Shown piece by piece: positions 5,861 through 13,504 of a stretch of DNA of 19,067 nt. Every line of letters begins with the position of its first letter. Positions within the stretch are counted from its first letter, which is position 1. The stretch lies in the NCBI GenBank assembly GCA_021781255.1, contig JAJXXG010001129.1, forward strand, positions 1 through 19,067, written 5' to 3'. The position numbers and the translations under genes were made by a program. The notes under the pieces were generated by a model. That model was given only the letters and a program-made list of their open reading frames with translations, ran no database searches and was not told the origin of the DNA. This DNA is from Acidobacteriota bacterium. Its GTDB lineage: Bacteria; Acidobacteriota; Terriglobia; Terriglobales; Acidobacteriaceae.

Positions 5861-7960
5861 TCACCGCAGGGTTCCAACCGGGCGCAGGCGCACTTCGTGA
5901 GGAATTTCCCCTGCGGCCACCACCGCCAGCCGCGGCTGGATCGGCTCCAGCCAGCGCTTCACGTAGTAGCGCGCCGGACTCGGACAGAGAAGCACCGGAA
6001 GGGCCGCGGCGGGCGTTGCACCGATAAGTTGTCTCAAAGAATCGGTAAGCCTGCGCAATACCGGAGTGCCGGATGCCCCGGCAGGCGCGAGCAGTCGCTG
6101 CCCGGTCTCCGGAGCCAGGGCTGAGAGAATCTCATCCTCCAGCGCGGAATCAAGCAGCAAGACCGGCAACTGGCCATCGCCATCAAGCAACGGCTGGATA
6201 AGCCGCCGCCGAAGCGCCTGGCGTGCTGCTTCCACCAGGGCCACCAGGCTCTTGTTTGCCGGCGCTGTCTCAAGAAGCGCCTCAAGAATCGCGCCCAGGT
6301 CGCGGATCGACACCCGCTCCCGCAGCAGTTGCTCCAGCACGCGCTGCACTTCGCCCAGAGAAAGCAGTTTCGGAACCAGTTCCTCGATCAGCTTGGGATG
6401 GCTCTCATTGAGCGCATCCATCAGCCGCTTGGTCTCCGACCGGCCAAGCAGTTCGCTCGAGTGCCGCCGGATCAGCTCTCCCAGATGCGTGGTCATCACC
6501 GTAACCGCATCCACCACCGAATAACCCGAGGCCATTGCCTGGTCTTCCAGTGCCGGAGCAATCCACACCGCAGGCACTCCAAATGCGGGTTCGCGCGCCT
6601 CTCTGCCCGTCAGCGGCCGTCTGTTCGGGTCTCCCGAGACCGCCAGCAGTTGAGTTCCCTCCGTCTGCCAGCGTCCAATCTCGATTCCACGCAATGAAAA
6701 TACATACTCCCGCGGCTTCAGGCGCAGGTTGTCCGAAATATGCACCGGAGGCACCAGAAAGCCCATCTCCGCCGAGAGATGGCGGCGTAGCGCGCGCACC
6801 CGGTTGAGCAATTGCCCGCCCTGCTTCTCGTCCACCAGCGGAATGAGCTGAAATCCAATCTCCAGCGTCAGGTCTTCAAGCCGCAGCAGGCCCGCCAGGT
6901 CCGCACCCTGCGTCTGCTCTGCCTTCTTCTTCTCGGCAGGTCCGGCCTCGGCCGGCTCGGCAGCCTGCCCGGCTGTAACCCGGCGTCCGCTCCAGAAAAG
7001 CCCTCCAGCCACCAGCAAAAACGCCAGCTTCGGCAGCCCCGGAATCAGACACATGCTTGCCGAGACAAGACTAGCCAGATACAGCGTCGCCGGACGCGCC
7101 AGCAGTTGCTGGCGAATCTCGCCTCCCAGCATCCCAGCCGAGTTGGCGCGGGTCAGCGTAATGCCTCCGGCCACCGACACCAGCAGCGACGGAATCATCG
7201 TCACCAGCCCGTCGCCCACCGTGAGCACCGTATACGTGCGCAACGCCTCGCTCAGGTCAACGCCCTGCTGCAACGTGCCAATCAGCAGTCCCGCAATAAT
7301 GTTGATCGATGTAATAAGGATGGTGGCCAGCGAGTCCCGCTGGTTGAACCGCGCCGCGCCGTCCATCGCGCCATAAAACTCCGCTTCGCGCGCGATCGCC
7401 TGACGCCGCCTTCGCGCCTCGGCCTCATCAATCAGCCCAGCGTTCATGTCGGCGTCAATCGCCATCTGCTTGCCGGGCAGCGCATCGAGCGTAAAGCGCG
7501 CCGTCACCTCGGCCGTGCGCACAGCGCCATGCGATACCACCAGGAATTGAATCGCAATCAGCGCAAGAAACAGAACGAACCCGACCACATAGTTGCCACC
7601 CACGACGAACTGGCCGAATGCCTCGATCACCTTGCCGGCCGCGCCTGTTCCCTCCGAACCGTGCAGAAGAATCCGCCTGCTCGACGCAATGTTCAGAGCC
7701 AGACGAAACAGCGTCAGAAGCAGAAGGAGCGTGGGAAAGACGCTCAACTCGACCGCGCGGCGAATCTGCACCGCGGAGAGGAAGACAATAATCGATGCCG
7801 CCATCGACAACGCCAGCAAAAAGTCCAGCCCCGCTGCCGGCAGCGGAACCAGCATCACAAAAATCACGCTGATCGATGCCAGCGGCAGAATATATTCACG
7901 CAGCCGGTCCAGGATCGAGTTGGCGCCTGCAGAGGCGGCGGGCAATGCAGTCGCGCTCAT
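5861..7960 (-). CDS. flhA: Flagellar export gate protein FlhA
   Basis: A 699-residue inner-membrane component of the flagellar type III export gate. The N-terminal half (to about residue 330) holds about eight membrane segments. The family signature includes FRLALNIASSR (85-95), LPGKQMAIDADMNAG (161-175) and EFYGAMDGA (194-202). A linker rich in A, E and K (about 335-360) leads to the cytosolic domain that binds chaperone-substrate complexes, which ends in GEIPHEVRLRPVGTLR. The length is typical (about 690). The ATG at 7960 overlaps the flhB stop as ATGA and has AAGGAGA about 7 bases upstream. It works with FlhB, FliP, FliQ and FliR, all encoded directly upstream. FlhF and FlhG genes, which often follow flhA, are not here: the next gene is fliA. 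No truncation or missing motif seen. Confidence 0.97.
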   Translation of the reverse strand: MSATALPAASAGANSILDRLREYILPLASISVIFVMLVPLPAAGLDFLLALSMAASIIVFLSAVQIRRAVELSVFPTLLLLLTLFRLALNIASSRRILLHGSEGTGAAGKVIEAFGQFVVGGNYVVGFVLFLALIAIQFLVVSHGAVRTAEVTARFTLDALPGKQMAIDADMNAGLIDEAEARRRRQAIAREAEFYGAMDGAARFNQRDSLATILITSINIIAGLLIGTLQQGVDLSEALRTYTVLTVGDGLVTMIPSLLVSVAGGITLTRANSAGMLGGEIRQQLLARPATLYLASLVSASMCLIPGLPKLAFLLVAGGLFWSGRRVTAGQAAEPAEAGPAEKKKAEQTQGADLAGLLRLEDLTLEIGFQLIPLVDEKQGGQLLNRVRALRRHLSAEMGFLVPPVHISDNLRLKPREYVFSLRGIEIGRWQTEGTQLLAVSGDPNRRPLTGREAREPAFGVPAVWIAPALEDQAMASGYSVVDAVTVMTTHLGELIRRHSSELLGRSETKRLMDALNESHPKLIEELVPKLLSLGEVQRVLEQLLRERVSIRDLGAILEALLETAPANKSLVALVEAARQALRRRLIQPLLDGDGQLPVLLLDSALEDEILSALAPETGQRLLAPAGASGTPVLRRLTDSLRQLIGATPAAALPVLLCPSPARYYVKRWLEPIQPRLAVVAAGEIPHEVRLRPVGTLR

Positions 7961-9117
7961 CGCAGTTCTCCTTCCACCGGAGGAATCGTGGCCATCGGAA
8001 TCGCGCTCGCGCGACGCGCCATCTCCTGCGCGCGCACAACGGCTTCGCGCGAGCGCCGTTCGCGCATCTCCGACTCCACGCGCTGCCTGTAGAGGTAGGC
8101 CAGAATCGCCGCGACCGCCGCATACAGATCAACCGGAATCGCCTGCCCCACCTCGACCGTGCGATACAGCGAGCGGGCCAGCGGCGGGTTCTCAACAATC
8201 GGCACTCCGGCCCAGCGGGCCTCGGCCTTGATCTCCTCGGCCAGCAGATTCCGCCCCTTCGCCAGCACCTTCGGCGCATCCATCGATGCAAAGTCGAAAC
8301 CCAGCGCCACTGCGTAGTGCGTGGGATTGGTCAGCACCACGGCCGCACGCGAAACATCCGCCTTCACGCGGCGGCGGCGCATCTGCCGCTGCAGGCCGCG
8401 AATGCGGCTGCGGATCTGCGGACTGCCCTCCGTCTCCTTGTACTCGTCCCGCAAATCCTCGCGGCTCATCTTCAGCCGCGATTCGCGGCTGCGCCATTCC
8501 ACCGCATAATCGACCAGAGCCCAGCCAAACAGCAGCCACGCCGCCGCCCTCAGAAGGGAGAACACATCGGACCCAAGCGTTTCCAGCCGCACCGTCGAAA
8601 AAGGCGGCTCCGCCAGTTGCCTGGAGATGCGCTGCACGGCAAACACCGCCAGCAGACCCGCCGGAAGCAGCGATTTGGCTAGCCGCGCCGCCGCGCGCAG
8701 TGAGAACAGGTTCTTGATATTGCTGACGGGATTGATGCGGTCGAGCTTGAACCCGATCGCTTCGGCGTGAACGCTGATGCCGCCGGTCTGCAGAATTCCC
8801 ACCCCCACTGCTGCCGCAGCCACCGCCGCCATCACCATGCCAAGAGGCCCGACCAGGGAAAGCGATATCCGCCGAATGGAATAAAGAGTGGGCTCAAGCT
8901 GCGCGGGCTCCCATCGCGCCGCAGAACCGAGATCGAGAAATGCGGCAAATCCTGCGCGCCAGGACTCAACCGTCCCGTCGCCCATCGCGCCAAGCGCCAT
9001 CACGCCGGCCAGCGTGCCGGCCGCGGCCGAAAGTTCACGGCTGTGCAGCAGGTCGCCTTCCTTGCGGGCTTTTTCGCGACGATGCTGCGTCGCCTGTTCT
9101 GTGCGCTCTCCCGGCAT
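7957..9117 (-). CDS. flhB: Flagellar export switch protein FlhB
   Basis: A 386-residue protein of the export gate that switches substrate class from rod/hook to filament proteins. It starts with the typical basic stretch (ERTEQATQHRREKARKEG) and has four hydrophobic segments between about residues 30 and 205. The self-cleaving NPTH motif lies at residues 264-267 (VLTNPTHYAV). The C-terminal FlhB domain continues with VPIVENPPLARSLY and VDLYAAVAAILAYLY, followed by a basic tail of about 40 residues. The ATG at 9117 has a G-rich site 7 bases upstream and lies 3 bases after the fliR stop; the end overlaps flhA (ATGA). The length is normal (E. coli 382). The presence of NPTH and the flagellar neighbours exclude a virulence-type SctU. 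Confidence 0.97.
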   Translation of the reverse strand: MPGERTEQATQHRREKARKEGDLLHSRELSAAAGTLAGVMALGAMGDGTVESWRAGFAAFLDLGSAARWEPAQLEPTLYSIRRISLSLVGPLGMVMAAVAAAAVGVGILQTGGISVHAEAIGFKLDRINPVSNIKNLFSLRAAARLAKSLLPAGLLAVFAVQRISRQLAEPPFSTVRLETLGSDVFSLLRAAAWLLFGWALVDYAVEWRSRESRLKMSREDLRDEYKETEGSPQIRSRIRGLQRQMRRRRVKADVSRAAVVLTNPTHYAVALGFDFASMDAPKVLAKGRNLLAEEIKAEARWAGVPIVENPPLARSLYRTVEVGQAIPVDLYAAVAAILAYLYRQRVESEMRERRSREAVVRAQEMARRASAIPMATIPPVEGELR

Positions 9118-9120
9118 CGG

Positions 9121-9897
9121 TTATCCCCCCGACCCGGCTGGCGGAGCGGCGATCAGCCGCTGGGCCAGGTCGAGCAGGTTGTCGAAGCGCGCTTCAACAA
9201 AGCGCGGCCAAAGCGCCAGTGATCCAGCCAGCAGCGCGAAGCCGGTCAGCGTCTTCAACGGCACCGTCAGAGACATGACCGGAAGCTGCGGACTGAGCTT
9301 GCCCAGCAGAGACACGGCGATCTCCACCAGCAGCGTGGCCGCCAGCACCGGGGCAGCCAGTTCCACGGCTGCCAGAAAAATGCCGCCCGCAGCGCGCACA
9401 ATTGTCAGCGCGGAATGTGGAGCCAGGGCGTAACTTCCCAGAGGCGCAACGCGAAAGCTTCGCACCATCGATGCCAGCAGAATGCGGTCCAGTCCCGCAG
9501 CCAGCACGATCAGCGTGCCGAAGAGCTGAAAGAGTTCGCCCATCAGGGGTGTCTGAATCGATGTCGCGGGGTCCAGCAGATTGACCAGCGAAAAACTGAA
9601 CTGCAGACCCGCAATCTGGCCGGCAAAAAGCAGCATCTCGTTCAGCAGGGCAAGCGTCAGCCCGTACACCAGCCCAACCGCCAACTCCCCCAGCAACGCT
9701 GTGAAACTCAAAACAGCATGCGCGTTCGGCAGAGCAGCCACCACCGGAGCCAGCAGATAAGCGACCGCCAGCGTGAACACCGCCTTGGCCCGCATCGGCA
9801 GCGCCGTTGAAGAGAAGAACGGGGCAAAGGTCACCATTCCACTCACCCTCACCAGGGCCAGGGTCATCGCACTCAAAAACTCATTCCACTCCGTCAT
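9121..9897 (-). CDS. fliR: Flagellar export protein FliR
   Basis: A 258-residue membrane protein of the export gate, with about six hydrophobic segments. Family features are RVSGMVTFAPFFSSTALPMRAKAVFTLAVA near the start (residues 17-45 or so), the AGQIAGLQFSFSLVNLLDP region around residues 92-110 and the conserved C-terminal membrane pair. It forms the core pore with FliP and FliQ. A GTG at 9900 lies directly before the ATG at 9897; with GGAGG centred 8 bases before the ATG (5 before the GTG) I prefer the ATG. The gap to fliQ is about 20 bases. Length agrees with E. coli FliR (261). No anomalies. Confidence 0.95.
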   Translation of the reverse strand: MTEWNEFLSAMTLALVRVSGMVTFAPFFSSTALPMRAKAVFTLAVAYLLAPVVAALPNAHAVLSFTALLGELAVGLVYGLTLALLNEMLLFAGQIAGLQFSFSLVNLLDPATSIQTPLMGELFQLFGTLIVLAAGLDRILLASMVRSFRVAPLGSYALAPHSALTIVRAAGGIFLAAVELAAPVLAATLLVEIAVSLLGKLSPQLPVMSLTVPLKTLTGFALLAGSLALWPRFVEARFDNLLDLAQRLIAAPPAGSGG

Positions 9898-9917
9898 CAC
9901 AGATTCCTCCCGTCTCT

Positions 9918-10187
9918 CTAGCCCAGGTAACGGTGCAGATCGGTCAGCAGAAGCCGGGTATAGTCCGCCATGCGGCTCAGGAACCAGGGCATGCCGGCCA
10001 GCAGGATGATGGCCACAGCGGCCAGTCGCGGAACCGTGGTCAGCGATTGCTCCTGCAGGCTGGTGAGGGTTTGCAGCAGGCTTAGAACAAAGCTCAGCAG
10101 AGCCGCTGCAATCAGCACCGGCGCAGCCAGAATCATCGATTCCCTCATCAGCTGGCGCAAAAGTTCGGCAACCATATCTGGTGTCAT
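9918..10187 (-). CDS. fliQ: Flagellar export protein FliQ
   Basis: An 89-residue protein with two membrane helices (about residues 15-40 and 55-80), the same length as E. coli FliQ. The start MTPDMVAELLRQ and the central LSLLQTLTSLQEQSLTTVPRL segment match the family. A GTG six bases earlier (10193) is in frame, but its upstream GAGGGA abuts it; the ATG at 10187 has GAGGGAG 5 bases upstream, and gives the family length, so I chose it. The gene starts 10 bases after the fliP stop. It packs around FliP and FliR in the export gate. Confidence 0.95.
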   Translation of the reverse strand: MTPDMVAELLRQLMRESMILAAPVLIAAALLSFVLSLLQTLTSLQEQSLTTVPRLAAVAIILLAGMPWFLSRMADYTRLLLTDLHRYLG

Positions 10188-10197
10188 CCGCACTCCC

Positions 10198-10902
10198 TCA
10201 GAAGCTTTTCAGAAGCGATCCGGCCAGCAGGTTCCAGCCGTCCACCATCACAAACAGCAGAATCTTCAACGGCGTTGAAACCACCACCGGCGGAAGCTGG
10301 AACATGCCAATCGATGTCGTAATCGCCGCGGTCACCATGTCGATCAGCAGAAATGGAAGAAACAGCACTGCCCCGATGGCGAAGCCAGCCTTCAGCTCCG
10401 ACAGAATGTAGGCCGGAATCACCACCCGCATCGGCAGATCCGCAGGCGTATCGGGCCGGGGAACCTGCCCGGCGGCGGTGAACAGAGCCAGGTCCTTTTC
10501 GCGCGCATAACGCAGCAGAAAATGTTTTACCGGCTGCGCACCCCGGTCGATCGCCTCCCACCCGGTGATCTGGCCGCCGCGATACGGCTCCACCGCCTGC
10601 TGGTCCACCTGGGTCAGGACCGGCGTCATCAGAAACCAGGTCATCATCAGGGCCAGCCCCAGCAGCGTGGGGTTGGATGGAGCCGTCTGCGTGCCCAGCG
10701 CCTGGCGCAGAAAATGAAACACCACAAGCAACCGCACCAGAGGCGTCATGCACATCAGAATCGCCGGGAGCAGCGTGACGAGTGTCAGGACAAAGACAAT
10801 CGTCCACGGCGTCGAGTCTGAAGGATGCAGGCGGCCATTCAGGTCAGGCATCAGAGACGCCGCAGCCGGAGCGACATACATTGCGGCCTGCGCGCCTACC
10901 AT
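10198..10902 (-). CDS. fliP: Flagellar export protein FliP
   Basis: A 234-residue membrane protein of the export gate with four hydrophobic segments. Strong family matches are MTPLVRLLVVFHFLRQALGT (about residues 52-71), APSNPTLLGLALMMTWFLMTPV, IPAYILSELKAGFAIG and the C-terminal LPPVVVSTPLKILLFVMVDGW. The N-terminus is short and only weakly hydrophobic; the cleavable signal peptide of E. coli FliP is not obvious here. The ATG at 10902 has GGAGG 5 bases upstream and overlaps the fliO-like gene by 7 bases. It nucleates the FliP5-FliQ4-FliR1 pore. Confidence 0.96.
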   Translation of the reverse strand: MVGAQAAMYVAPAAASLMPDLNGRLHPSDSTPWTIVFVLTLVTLLPAILMCMTPLVRLLVVFHFLRQALGTQTAPSNPTLLGLALMMTWFLMTPVLTQVDQQAVEPYRGGQITGWEAIDRGAQPVKHFLLRYAREKDLALFTAAGQVPRPDTPADLPMRVVIPAYILSELKAGFAIGAVLFLPFLLIDMVTAAITTSIGMFQLPPVVVSTPLKILLFVMVDGWNLLAGSLLKSF

Positions 10903-11201
10903 GTAATCCTCCCGGCCACGCCCGCGCGCCCGCTGCGGCGCGCCTCGCCGGTCGGCGGTTCCTGTTGGTCGAGAGCGTAAAAAACTGGCCCGCCCTCGTG
11001 CGAAGTGGCCACGAGGAATCGCCTGCCTTCGGCCTCAACCAGCGCCAGAGACTGGCGCGGCGCAAGCGTGACACGCTCCAGAAGAACCAACCGCGGCCGC
11101 GGCCGGGGTGCCCGCCGCAGCCGTTCAAGAAGCCACACGCCAAGCCCGCCTGCCGAATCCGTTCCCGTCGGTTCTGTATTTGTTGTCGTCCGTCTCATCA
11201 T
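10896..11201 (-). CDS. fliO: FliO-like flagellar biosynthesis protein lacking a membrane segment
   Basis: A 101-residue basic protein directly before fliP. About residues 38-77 (LVLLERVTLAPRQSLALVEAEG and RRFLVATSHEGGPVFYAL) match the small cytosolic beta domain of FliO, which in other bacteria helps FliP assemble. Known FliO proteins have an N-terminal membrane helix before this domain; here residues 1-37 are polar and basic (ERLRRAPRPRPR) and no hydrophobic helix is present. There is no room upstream for a lost helix, since the previous gene ends 42 bases away. Two ATGs lie side by side (11201 and 11198) with a weak AAGGG upstream. It overlaps fliP by 7 bases. The call rests on motif and position; a diverged SpoA-like fragment is a less likely alternative. 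Confidence 0.65.
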   Translation of the reverse strand: MMRRTTTNTEPTGTDSAGGLGVWLLERLRRAPRPRPRLVLLERVTLAPRQSLALVEAEGRRFLVATSHEGGPVFYALDQQEPPTGEARRSGRAGVAGRITW

Positions 11202-11243
11202 CCGCGCCCTTGTGCGTACCTGTTCTCTTTGCCTTCCCCGATG

Positions 11244-11606
11244 TCATGCCAGCCGGGTCAGTCGCACGGCCAAAGCCGTTTCCACCACATCAAATTCGCT
11301 CCATCCCAACTGCACCTCGCCCGCAAACAACGGCATGTCGTCTCCCTGCGCCCAGCGGGTCTCCAGCACCTGCCCCGGAACGAGAGCCAGCAGATTCCGC
11401 ACACGAAACTCGCGGATCGGAATCGCTACATCGACCTCGACGGGAAGCAGCGCCATCGCCGGGCTGAGCGTAATCGAAGACTGCGCCGGCGCGTGGGACA
11501 CGGGAATTAGCGCCTCTTCATGCGCGAGGACTGTTGCTTCCGCCGCTTCCGGTTCTCGAAGAAGATGTTCCGGCGTATGCGCCGGAAGTGAACCTGTGGT
11601 CGCCAT
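11244..11606 (-). CDS. fliN: Small FliN-like (SpoA domain) protein heading the export-gate genes
   Basis: A 120-residue protein whose last 70 residues form a SpoA domain: LPVEVDVAIPIREFRVRNLL, ALVPGQVLETRW and a final GEVQLGWSEFDVV...LAVRLTRLA. This is the fold of FliN and of the C-terminus of FliM. The N-terminal 50 residues are polar and probably disordered. It is the second SpoA protein apart from FliM in the window; the other FliN-like protein (3179-3940) has a large N-terminal domain. The ATG at 11606 has no clear ribosome site; a TTG at 11648 is also in frame but likewise lacks one, so the start is uncertain. It is the first gene of the minus-strand cluster seen here, reading away from pdxS. 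It probably contributes to the C-ring or to the export docking platform. Confidence 0.75.
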   Translation of the reverse strand: MATTGSLPAHTPEHLLREPEAAEATVLAHEEALIPVSHAPAQSSITLSPAMALLPVEVDVAIPIREFRVRNLLALVPGQVLETRWAQGDDMPLFAGEVQLGWSEFDVVETALAVRLTRLA

Positions 11607-11732
11607 ACGCCGAAAAAGAAAGCAGCAGAGTGACCAGATTGCGGACAAAAAGATTGGATTGGACTAATAAATGTAAATGCACTCCTGCCCTGAACAGCGC
11701 AGCGGCCCTCTGTGACCAGGCTCTCGCATCGC

Positions 11733-11741
11733 TGCTACACT
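11733..11741 (+). promoter_or_regulatory. Candidate extended -10 promoter for pdxS
   Basis: TGCTACACT: a TG dinucleotide one base before TACACT, an extended -10 pattern of sigma-70 promoters. A poor -35 (GTGACC at 11712-11717) lies 18 bases upstream. The leader to the pdxS ATG would be about 65 bases. The facing minus-strand promoter for the flagellar genes could not be located in this 207-base divergent region. Confidence 0.35.
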
Positions 11742-11813
11742 GATACATGTTTCCGGAACGACGCCCAGCAGGCTTCAGAGGCACGGGCAGAGTCCCAATC
11801 GAGGTCGAAGAGT

Positions 11814-12767
11814 ATGCCAGAAGCAAATGAAAAAAAGAATGTTACGAGTACCAGCCTCCGCCTGAAAGTCGGTCTGGCCGAGATGCTCAAGGGTGGCGTC
11901 ATCATGGACGTGATGAACGTGGAGCAGGCCCGCATCGCCGAGGAGGCCGGAGCCGTTTCCGTCATGGCGCTGGAGCGCGTACCCGCCATGATTCGAGCCG
12001 AGGGCGGCGTGGCCCGCATGGCCAAGCCCAGCCTGATCAAGCAGATTATTCAGGCCGTTTCCATTCCGGTCATGGCCAAGGCCCGCATCGGCCACTTCGC
12101 CGAGGCGCAGATTCTGCAGGAGCTGGGCGTCGACTTCATCGACGAGAGCGAGGTTCTCACCCCGGCCGATGAAGCCCATCATATTGATAAGCACGCCTTC
12201 ACTACCCCCTTCGTTTGCGGTGCCCGTAACCTTGGCGAAGCCCTGCGCCGCATCGCAGAGGGCGCAGCCATGATCCGCACCAAGGGCGAAGCAGGCACAG
12301 GTGACGTGGTTCACGCCGTCCAGCACATGCGCCAGATTGTGAAAGAGATGAAGGCGCTCACCGTGCTCTCCGAACAGGAGCTCTACGCAGCCGCCAAGGA
12401 GCATCAGGCACCCTACGAGCTGGTCCGCATGGTCGCCCAGACCGGCAAGTTGCCCGTGCCCAACTTCTCCGCCGGCGGCATCGCCACACCCGCCGACGCG
12501 GCCCTGATGATGCAGCTCGGCGCAGAAGCCATCTTCGTCGGTTCAGGCATCTTCATGAAGGAGCGCGCCACCCCGTTGGACGTCGAAAACAACCCCGCCG
12601 AGCGCGCGGAAGCCGTCTCACGCGCCAAGGCAATCGTTGCCGCGACCACCCACTACAACGATCCCAGGGTTCTGGCAGAAGTCAGCGAACAGGTCACCGG
12701 CACGATGAAGGGCCTGGCCGCCGCCGCCATCGAGGAATCGCAGTTGCTGCAAACTCGCGGCTGGTAG
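11814..12767 (+). CDS. pdxS: Pyridoxal 5'-phosphate synthase, synthase subunit PdxS
   Basis: A 317-residue TIM-barrel enzyme that makes pyridoxal 5'-phosphate from ribose 5-phosphate, glyceraldehyde 3-phosphate and ammonia supplied by PdxT. The active-site residues are present: D32 in GGVIMDV, K89 in VMAKARIGH and K157 in [10 protein letters not shown], each exactly 8 positions beyond B. subtilis D24, K81 and K149. The phosphate-binding Gly-rich loops [11 protein letters not shown] and GSGIF are also intact. The reading frame extends back to 11712, but the ATG at 11814 gives the family N-terminus with a GAGG/GAAGAG site upstream; even so the N-terminal tail is slightly long for the family (usually about 295 residues). 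pdxT follows after 26 bases. Cytosolic; 12-mer with PdxT in known cases. Confidence 0.97.
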   Translation: MPEANEKKNVTSTSLRLKVGLAEMLKGGVIMDVMNVEQARIAEEAGAVSVMALERVPAMIRAEGGVARMAKPSLIKQIIQAVSIPVMAKARIGHFAEAQILQELGVDFIDESEVLTPADEAHHIDKHAFTTPFVCGARNLGEALRRIAEGAAMIRTKGEAGTGDVVHAVQHMRQIVKEMKALTVLSEQELYAAAKEHQAPYELVRMVAQTGKLPVPNFSAGGIATPADAALMMQLGAEAIFVGSGIFMKERATPLDVENNPAERAEAVSRAKAIVAATTHYNDPRVLAEVSEQVTGTMKGLAAAAIEESQLLQTRGW

Positions 12768-12793
12768 ACGAACGGTCCACAGGAGAATCCGGG

Positions 12794-13390
12794 TTGTCCA
12801 AAGAGAAAACGCCTCTGCGCATCGGCGTGTTGGCGATCCAGGGTGACTATGCGGCTCACGCAGAGGCGCTGGCCGAGGTCGGCGCCGGGCCCGTCGAGGT
12901 GCGCACGTCCGAGGAACTGCAGGGACTGGACGGCCTCATCCTGCCCGGCGGTGAGTCCACCACCATCCTCAAATTCCTGGAAAAGCACCACTTCTTCGCC
13001 GCGCTCAAGGAGTATTGCAGCAGCCATCCGGTCTTTGGCACCTGCGCCGGAGCCATCCTGCTCGCGCGCGAGGTCCGCAATCCGGCGCAGCGTAGTCTGG
13101 GCATTTTGGACGCCGTGATCGAGCGCAACGCCTACGGACGCCAGATCGATTCCTCCATTTTGCTGGCCGACTCCGCTCTGCCCGGCGGACCACTGGAAAT
13201 GGTCTTCATCCGCGCTCCCCGCATCATTGAAACAGGCGCTGGAGTGGAGGTGCTGGCTCGGCGCGACGGTTTTCCCGTACTCGTGCGGCAGGGCGGCATC
13301 ATGGCCGCCACGTTTCACCCGGAGCTTTCCACCGACCGGCGCGTACACCGCGCATTTGTCGAAGCGGTCGCCTCCGCAGCTCGCCGATAA
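12794..13390 (+). CDS. pdxT: Pyridoxal 5'-phosphate synthase, glutaminase subunit PdxT
   Basis: A 198-residue class I glutamine amidotransferase that releases ammonia from glutamine and channels it to PdxS. The catalytic triad is C84 (GTCAGA), H175 and E177 (TFHPEL). The PGGEST oxyanion motif is at residues 51-56, and the N-terminal IGVLAIQGD segment is diagnostic. The start codon is TTG, with AGGAG 8 bases upstream at 12781; no ATG fits the family start. It forms an operon with pdxS (26-base gap). Length is usual (about 190-200). No unusual features apart from the TTG start, which may lower its translation relative to pdxS. Confidence 0.96.
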   Translation: MSKEKTPLRIGVLAIQGDYAAHAEALAEVGAGPVEVRTSEELQGLDGLILPGGESTTILKFLEKHHFFAALKEYCSSHPVFGTCAGAILLAREVRNPAQRSLGILDAVIERNAYGRQIDSSILLADSALPGGPLEMVFIRAPRIIETGAGVEVLARRDGFPVLVRQGGIMAATFHPELSTDRRVHRAFVEAVASAARR

Positions 13391-13467
13391 GCGCTTTTCA
13401 CGAGTCCTCAGAACTCTGTTTTGACGGGATCGCAGACCATCCCCATCGAATCCTCGTGCGTCCAATC

Positions 13468-13491
13468 GAAAGTGAGAGTAATCTCATTTTC
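13468..13491 (+). promoter_or_regulatory. Hairpin with GUAA loop just before the oxidase gene
   Basis: GAAAGTGAGA (13468-13477) and TCTCATTTTC (13482-13491) form a 10-pair stem with one G-U pair and a GTAA (GNRA-type) four-base loop. It ends 4 bases before the GAGG ribosome site of the next gene. There is no T-run after it, so a terminator is unlikely. It may shield or position the ribosome site or act as an RNA-end stabiliser. Confidence 0.45.
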
Positions 13492-13504
13492 ACAGAGGCC
13501 TTCC

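Noticed and set aside
5033..6124. 363-codon plus-strand open frame over fliA and the end of flhA
   Set aside because: Antisense to two clear genes, with low-complexity composition and no ribosome site worth noting.
6812..8092. 426-codon open frame on the plus strand
   Set aside because: It is antisense to flhA, its product is rich in R, Q and H as expected from a reverse frame of GC-rich coding DNA, and it matches no family.
11649..11700. Minus-strand promoter for the flagellar operon near the AT-rich stretch
   Set aside because: The AT-rich bases (around 11660-11680) contain -10-like words, but no matching -35, FliA or sigma-54 element at correct spacing.
13383..13390. GCCGATAA on the plus strand, identical to a FliA -10
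   Set aside because: It is the last codons of pdxT (Arg-Arg-stop), and the bases 14 upstream (GCGGT) do not resemble TAAAG.
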